Shown: positions 59,440 through 64,000 of the stretch, piece by piece | Layout: the number at the start of each line of letters is the position of its first letter | Numbering within the stretch: position 1 is the first letter of the stretch | Origin: Larimichthys crocea | Lineage: Eukaryota > Chordata > Actinopteri > Sciaenidae | NCBI RefSeq assembly: GCF_000972845.2 | Contig: NC_040017.1 | Coordinates: 22,405,606-22,469,605, forward strand | Direction of reading: 5' to 3' | Length of the DNA stretch: 64,000 bases | Translations under genes and position numbers: made by a program | Notes under the pieces: model-generated | The model's database searches: none | What the model was told of the DNA's origin: nothing | What the model saw: the letters and a program-made list of their open reading frames with translations, nothing else

Positions 59440-59900
59440 TACAAAAACATTAGGTGGTCTCTGCAGAGGTGAACTAATCCCGTCAGCTCAGGGAGGGAAC
59501 AGTACCTGCACATTATCTCCAAGTGTCTGCTCACATCCCCACACAATAAGATGGACATCTCCCCAAGTGGACACCACCAGGCACATTTTTAATATTCTTG
59601 CCGTAAGGAAGAGCCTTCATAAGGAGTATCAGCATCACTTAGTGTGTGGCTGTCCAGGGAAGTAAAGCTCCACAGGGCTGAAGGTAATGGCCATATTGCC
59701 TGCAGCTCTACCAGGGGAGGGATGAGTGTTGCCGGAGGCCACTGTCAGGAGAGGAGGGCTGAGCGCAGTACTTGTCACGGATACTGTATAAGAACCACTT
59801 TGAGATCCCTACCACAACTAAGAGCTTTCCCAAATATAGGCGGAGGAAAATCCCCCTATATTAACTGTTGCTGCAACAAAGCTGTGATGCCTTCTCCGTG
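59440..59900. promoter_or_regulatory. Candidate conserved non-coding block (unconfirmed)
   Basis: Repeat-free sequence of balanced composition over about 460 bases. The plus frame 59644-59901 lacks a domain. Support is compositional only. Confidence 0.2.
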
Positions 59901-61880
59901 AAATGATGATTAGATGACAGCAGCTGGAGACATGCTCTGGTTTGAAAATTAGACCGTATCAATTATTCAAAGATTCACCTGGCTTCTTTGCTCACTTCCT
60001 TGGCCCTAAGTTCTGTGATGCTCCTTTCCGATCTCTTTGGGATGTTCACGATGTGGCAGAGGCAGCTTGTATGGATGGCTGTGTAAAACAAGAACAACAT
60101 TAACTTTGACTGATGTCCCGTGTATCCATAATTAAACTGAACATCATCCCTAGGGCTAGATATATATCAGAAAAGATGAGTCAGTCTATGGGCCTGTGGA
60201 ACAGCATGAAATAATGCCCTTGGCTTTTAGCGCTTTGTCATGGAGCCACAGATCACTATGTGCAGACCCCATGGCACCACAGACCACCACTGGGCAACGG
60301 ACATTATTACAGAATGGCCTGTGGTTCTGATGTGATATAGAGTTTACCCTGAGGATGTGCTACACAGACAGAAGAGCTATTTTTCTTTTATGGTCAGTCT
60401 GTCAGTGATGTATTGTACATAATTCAAAATGAGTGGAAATGTGTGGCTTTCTTTAATAGCCTTTAGCATCTAACAGTGCAGACTGTTGGTTTACTGATGC
60501 CTTTTTAAGTGTGCAGGCTCTTTCTTTGATATCAAATTGTCTGTTTGCAGGATTGTGATGAAAGCCAAAAATGGATCACAGCACATGCACTGTGTTCAAT
60601 ATATTTAGGTCGTTTGCAGGTAGTATTTACAGTCTGCCTTGCCTAGCTGGGGACACACACCTTGCCTAAAGCATAAGAGAGTGGAAAGAGAGAAAATGGT
60701 TTTGATGGACGCATCACTGAGAGCTCCAGAGGACTGTCTGAGGGGGATTATACAGAGGTTAGTGTAAGATGTGCTTCTCAGTGCAGCTAAGCCCTTATGA
60801 GACTAAGCAAATGTTGTAAGATAGTGTATGTACAGTACAATGTCAGTGATATTGGCAAAGTTGCCAGAGTTGTTCTCTTTACTTTTTGCTTCACTGTTGT
60901 CCAGTTTCATCTAACTACCACTGATTATAGTCTAAATAAAGATGCTATATAAAAGCCCAAGGGTTTTGCCATTTGCAGATATCTCATCCCTTGCATAATC
61001 AGTTAACAGAGGCATTTGGCTTTGAGAATAACAGCTAAATCTAAGGTCAAAGGGAAGAAGGGAAGGAAGCTGTGAATGTGGTGCAGATGAACACTGATAC
61101 TTGATGCCAGCGTATTGGGCAGCTCTGGTTGCTCTTTCTGGAAGTCTCCTAGGTCCCTCTGGGAGCAGAAACATGATCAGATTTATAGGGCAACAGCTGC
61201 CACCTCGCTTTCTTTAAGCTACTTGGCTGCAGGGAGATTTGTTAGTATTCGCTCTCATCACTGATTATCTGATACCCGTTTCTGACCGAGCGGTATAATG
61301 ATAATAATTCTTAAGAGTGTCAGCTTATCCCTAACTGCTTCAGTAGACCAGTTAATTTAAGAGCGTGGCTTCCTACACTCGTACAATAGAAAGGCGCGTG
61401 GTGTGGGTGTCTGTGACCGTATGGATATTCTTGACACAGCTGGAGGATTTGAGTATAGGGAGGTGTTGAAGTGGGGTCACACGCCTTAGCCATCCTGATG
61501 CACATTGATCTGTCTGCACAAGGTTCATTGACTGTACAATCTGTGGTTTTTCAAATACTCGCAACACACAAGTCTGTTGTAGATTTGGTAAACCTGGGTG
61601 GTATTTTGTTTCAATCAATCCATATGCTGATTTGTCTGTGAAAGGTGATGAGACATTTTCCATCAAGCTTCGGGACGACTTGCTGAAGCGATCAGGCTTG
61701 TCAAATCCTTTAACTCCGCTTCAAAAACCTTCCTCCTTCAATCTTACTTTTTAAACGGTGTTCTTACTTCCTTTGACTACTCTTGTTTGTCTCTGTATTG
61801 TATTTCTTTTTACTTGTGCTCCCCCATATTTTTTGTCATGTATTGTGACATTAATAGTCTCTATTCAGTAGCGGCAGTGA
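59901..61880. other. Non-coding sequence, no feature recognised
   Basis: About 2 kb of single-copy-looking sequence without a recognised repeat or RNA gene. The frames near 60932-61174 and 61320-61666 on the minus strand have no domain. Confidence 0.4.
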
Positions 61881-61935
61881 CAGTGGTGAGAAGTAACTAA
61901 GTACATTTATTTAAGATACTGTCCATATAGAGTTT
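61881..61935 (+). mobile_element. Terminal scrap of a 'GTGGTGGAAAGTAACTAAGTACA' fish DNA element
   Basis: CAGTGGTGAGAAGTAACTAA and GTACATTTATTTAAGATACT match the left end of a very common teleost element that usually continues 'caagtactgtacttaagtac'. Similarity stops after about 55 bases. Recognition is from memory. Confidence 0.6.
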
Positions 61936-64000
61936 TTAGAAATACTAGTTTTTATGAATTGTGAACATTTTACCGAAAGTGTTGTTTCCTTCTCACTGAT
62001 TGATTAATATGAACAAGGCCTGAAGAGTAGTTCAGATTTTAGTTTAGTAGTGGTAATAGTTCAAGGAGCTGCAGTTATACCATTGTAAACAATTACAAAT
62101 TCTAATTGGGAAAAAAAAAAAAAAACTCAGCTACCTGGAGAAAAGAGGTCTAAGGTTTTCTTGTACCACCCTGGCCTCACCATGTAAGTTGGTGGTGTCT
62201 TCGGTTGGAGCAATTTTTTCTACTGAGTTACCTACTGTGATTCCTGGGAAGCCAAGGCTCGATAGTTCCAGTGAAAGTGAATGTTCACGCTGAGCCGATG
62301 ATACAGTCTACTGGAACTACAGCGATTATTGTGCCTCTGTCTTCTGTCTGTGCTTCCTCACCAAAATTGGATACCGTCCTTCTGTCATGAGTCATTGGTT
62401 CTTTTCAGAGAAGTTAAACCTGTTCAATCTGGCTCCTTCTTGTGTGCTGATGAAATTGAACGAACAGAATGTTTGTAGAAAAAAGAATAACTTGTTACTA
62501 TTCATGAGACAACGCTGGTTCGCCTAAGTGATATTGTAGATTTACCCAAAGTCACGTCTTTTAACTTGTAAACAGAAAAGTACAACAATGTAATGTCATT
62601 ACCCAAATGTGGCTGGTTGATTCTTGAAAAGCAGACCTCAGAGCCAGCAGACCATGCTTTTACCCTGCCTTGACCCTCCTATAACACACACATAGAAGAA
62701 CTCATCTGGTGTTTCCCTAGTCCAGTAGTGTACCTACAGTATAACCGAGACACTCATTAGTTCACTTTTTTCAGTGTGGATGCTGGCCCAGATGCTTATG
62801 CTGTAGTAGTTCTGTCAGGCCAAGCTGCTGGTGTCAGAAATAATGGTACTGTAGCTGTATGGGTAAGAAAAGTGCGATGAGTGCACTTTCTTTCTCTCTC
62901 TCCAAAAGAGGAATAATGAAGTACATGGTCCGTGTTCCCCATGGGAGGTGTAATTTCGTTTGCACACCTGACAGTCTGTGATGTGCATTCCTTTCTCAGG
63001 AGCAGAGAACATGATTTATTTGCTCTGCTATTTTTGTCTGACCTAATTGGACATTATTCTAACATTCACATCAATGACAGGTGTAAATGTACCAAAGGAA
63101 TATCAAAGTTAAATATTATTCCCCAACGACTGAAAATATAGACAGTCAGGCTTTACAGTGGAGTCTGAAATACTTTAGGCTTGCTGTCCTTGGTTAGTGT
63201 TTATTTCCAAACGCTGTCAGCTAAACCCTGAACACAGAATCATGAATTGAACTGTGAGACCACACAAACGGCGAAATATTGTGACAAATCCAATCTCATC
63301 TTTACACCTTTGTCAAGCTTGATTACTTGATCGTAGCACCCTAGCTGTGACCACATGTGGCCAGATAATCTGATGTTTTGTCACCCATGTCAACAAATCA
63401 TAAACTTGTGGTTGATTTCTGATGGTTCTGAAGCTGTTCCAGTCTTTACTTTTACTGTGGTTCATGTGTAAAATGTTGTTTGGGCTGCAATCAGCGGTCC
63501 GGTATCTGCTGGCCTGTAAAACCAGAGCAATCTCTTCTTGTGGCTCTGTTATGGGATGTTCATCTCACAACAGATGTGCCAGTAATGTGGCCTAGATACT
63601 ACTGTAGAGCTGCTGATATTATAGGCTGATATAAACTGAGGTCTTGTAAGTCATACTTAATTTCATCAGGGATATCATCTATGACCAGCACATCTTGGGT
63701 GAAATCGGTTGTTTCTAGATGTACAAATTTTTTTTTAGAGCCATACTGTCCAAAAAGAAAAATAAGAGGTGTCTTTTAGGCTCATTAGCTGCTGAGAGCA
63801 ATTTTACAATTTCCCCCAAAAGATATATGGTACATATGGTTCACTACTGTATATGGCAAAATGTTGTGCTACTGAATAGGCCTGTCTTGGGTTCTTCCTA
63901 AAGTGCTACTCATTTCAAGGAGAAAGTTGCTTTTTTCAAAACAGATTTATTACCAGATTGGATGCGTAACATTACCTTACAGTTTATGTTGCACTTTAAT
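61936..64000. other. Non-coding sequence with an A tract
   Basis: Single-copy-looking AT-rich sequence. A 15-base A run lies at about 62110-62124. The frames 62815-63141 and 63719-63901 show no domain. No exon is recognised up to the end of the window. Confidence 0.4.

Noticed and set aside
1..64000. tRNA, rRNA, known miRNA, CRISPR array, prophage, operon or LTR element
   Set aside because: No B-box with cloverleaf, no familiar miRNA sequence, no regularly spaced repeats, and no long direct terminal repeats were seen. The DNA is clearly vertebrate nuclear.

Overview
The window looks like AT-rich nuclear DNA from a ray-finned fish, probably a percomorph teleost. The grounds are the style of the interspersed repeats, recognised from memory and not by search: a short inverted-repeat element starting TTTAAAGGACCAG, Tc1-like and hAT-like DNA transposon remnants, a LINE with a GGATGGA-type 3' end, a teleost repeat ending in a TATATAAATAAA-like tail, and long GT and ATT microsatellites. 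Nothing bacterial, viral or organellar was seen.

I find no host protein-coding exon that I can defend. The longest open frames are what AT-rich DNA and simple repeats give by chance. The only recognisable coding matter is decayed transposon sequence: a LINE reverse-transcriptase C-terminal segment on the minus strand near 27.9 kb, a Tc1-like transposase N-terminus near 34.6 kb, and a short hAT/ZBED-type transposase segment near 39.7 kb. No tRNA, rRNA, known miRNA, LTR element or CRISPR array was recognised. The window is best read as a gene desert or the inside of a very large intron.

Layout. 0-6.7 kb: mostly unique sequence with two old repeat fragments (1.7 and 6.6 kb). 6.7-19.7 kb: largely transposon-free, with AT/ATT simple repeats and two unique blocks (17.8-18.2 and 18.7-18.96 kb); the first carries a perfect PBX-MEIS-type site. 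19.7-28.4 kb: the most repeat-laden stretch, with two copies of one MITE family, a probable SINE-like repeat, and an inverted head-to-head LINE insertion. 28.4-39.2 kb: unique sequence broken by an hAT-like non-autonomous element (30.7-31.2 kb) and a Tc1 remnant (34.4-34.9 kb). 39.25-40.24 kb: an internally deleted hAT element followed by a (GT)37 tract. 40.3-52.9 kb: mostly unique sequence with one old repeat at 45.6 kb; much of it is free of recognisable transposons. 53.0-53.8 kb: two old repeats. 53.8-64 kb: unique sequence, small simple repeats and one MITE scrap at 61.9 kb.

Since there are no genes, there is no pathway or operon logic to describe. The most plausible function is long-range cis-regulation. 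The unique blocks, two perfect 10-bp PBX-MEIS-type sites and the long transposon-poor tracts fit that, but conservation cannot be judged from one sequence, so every such block is marked low confidence.
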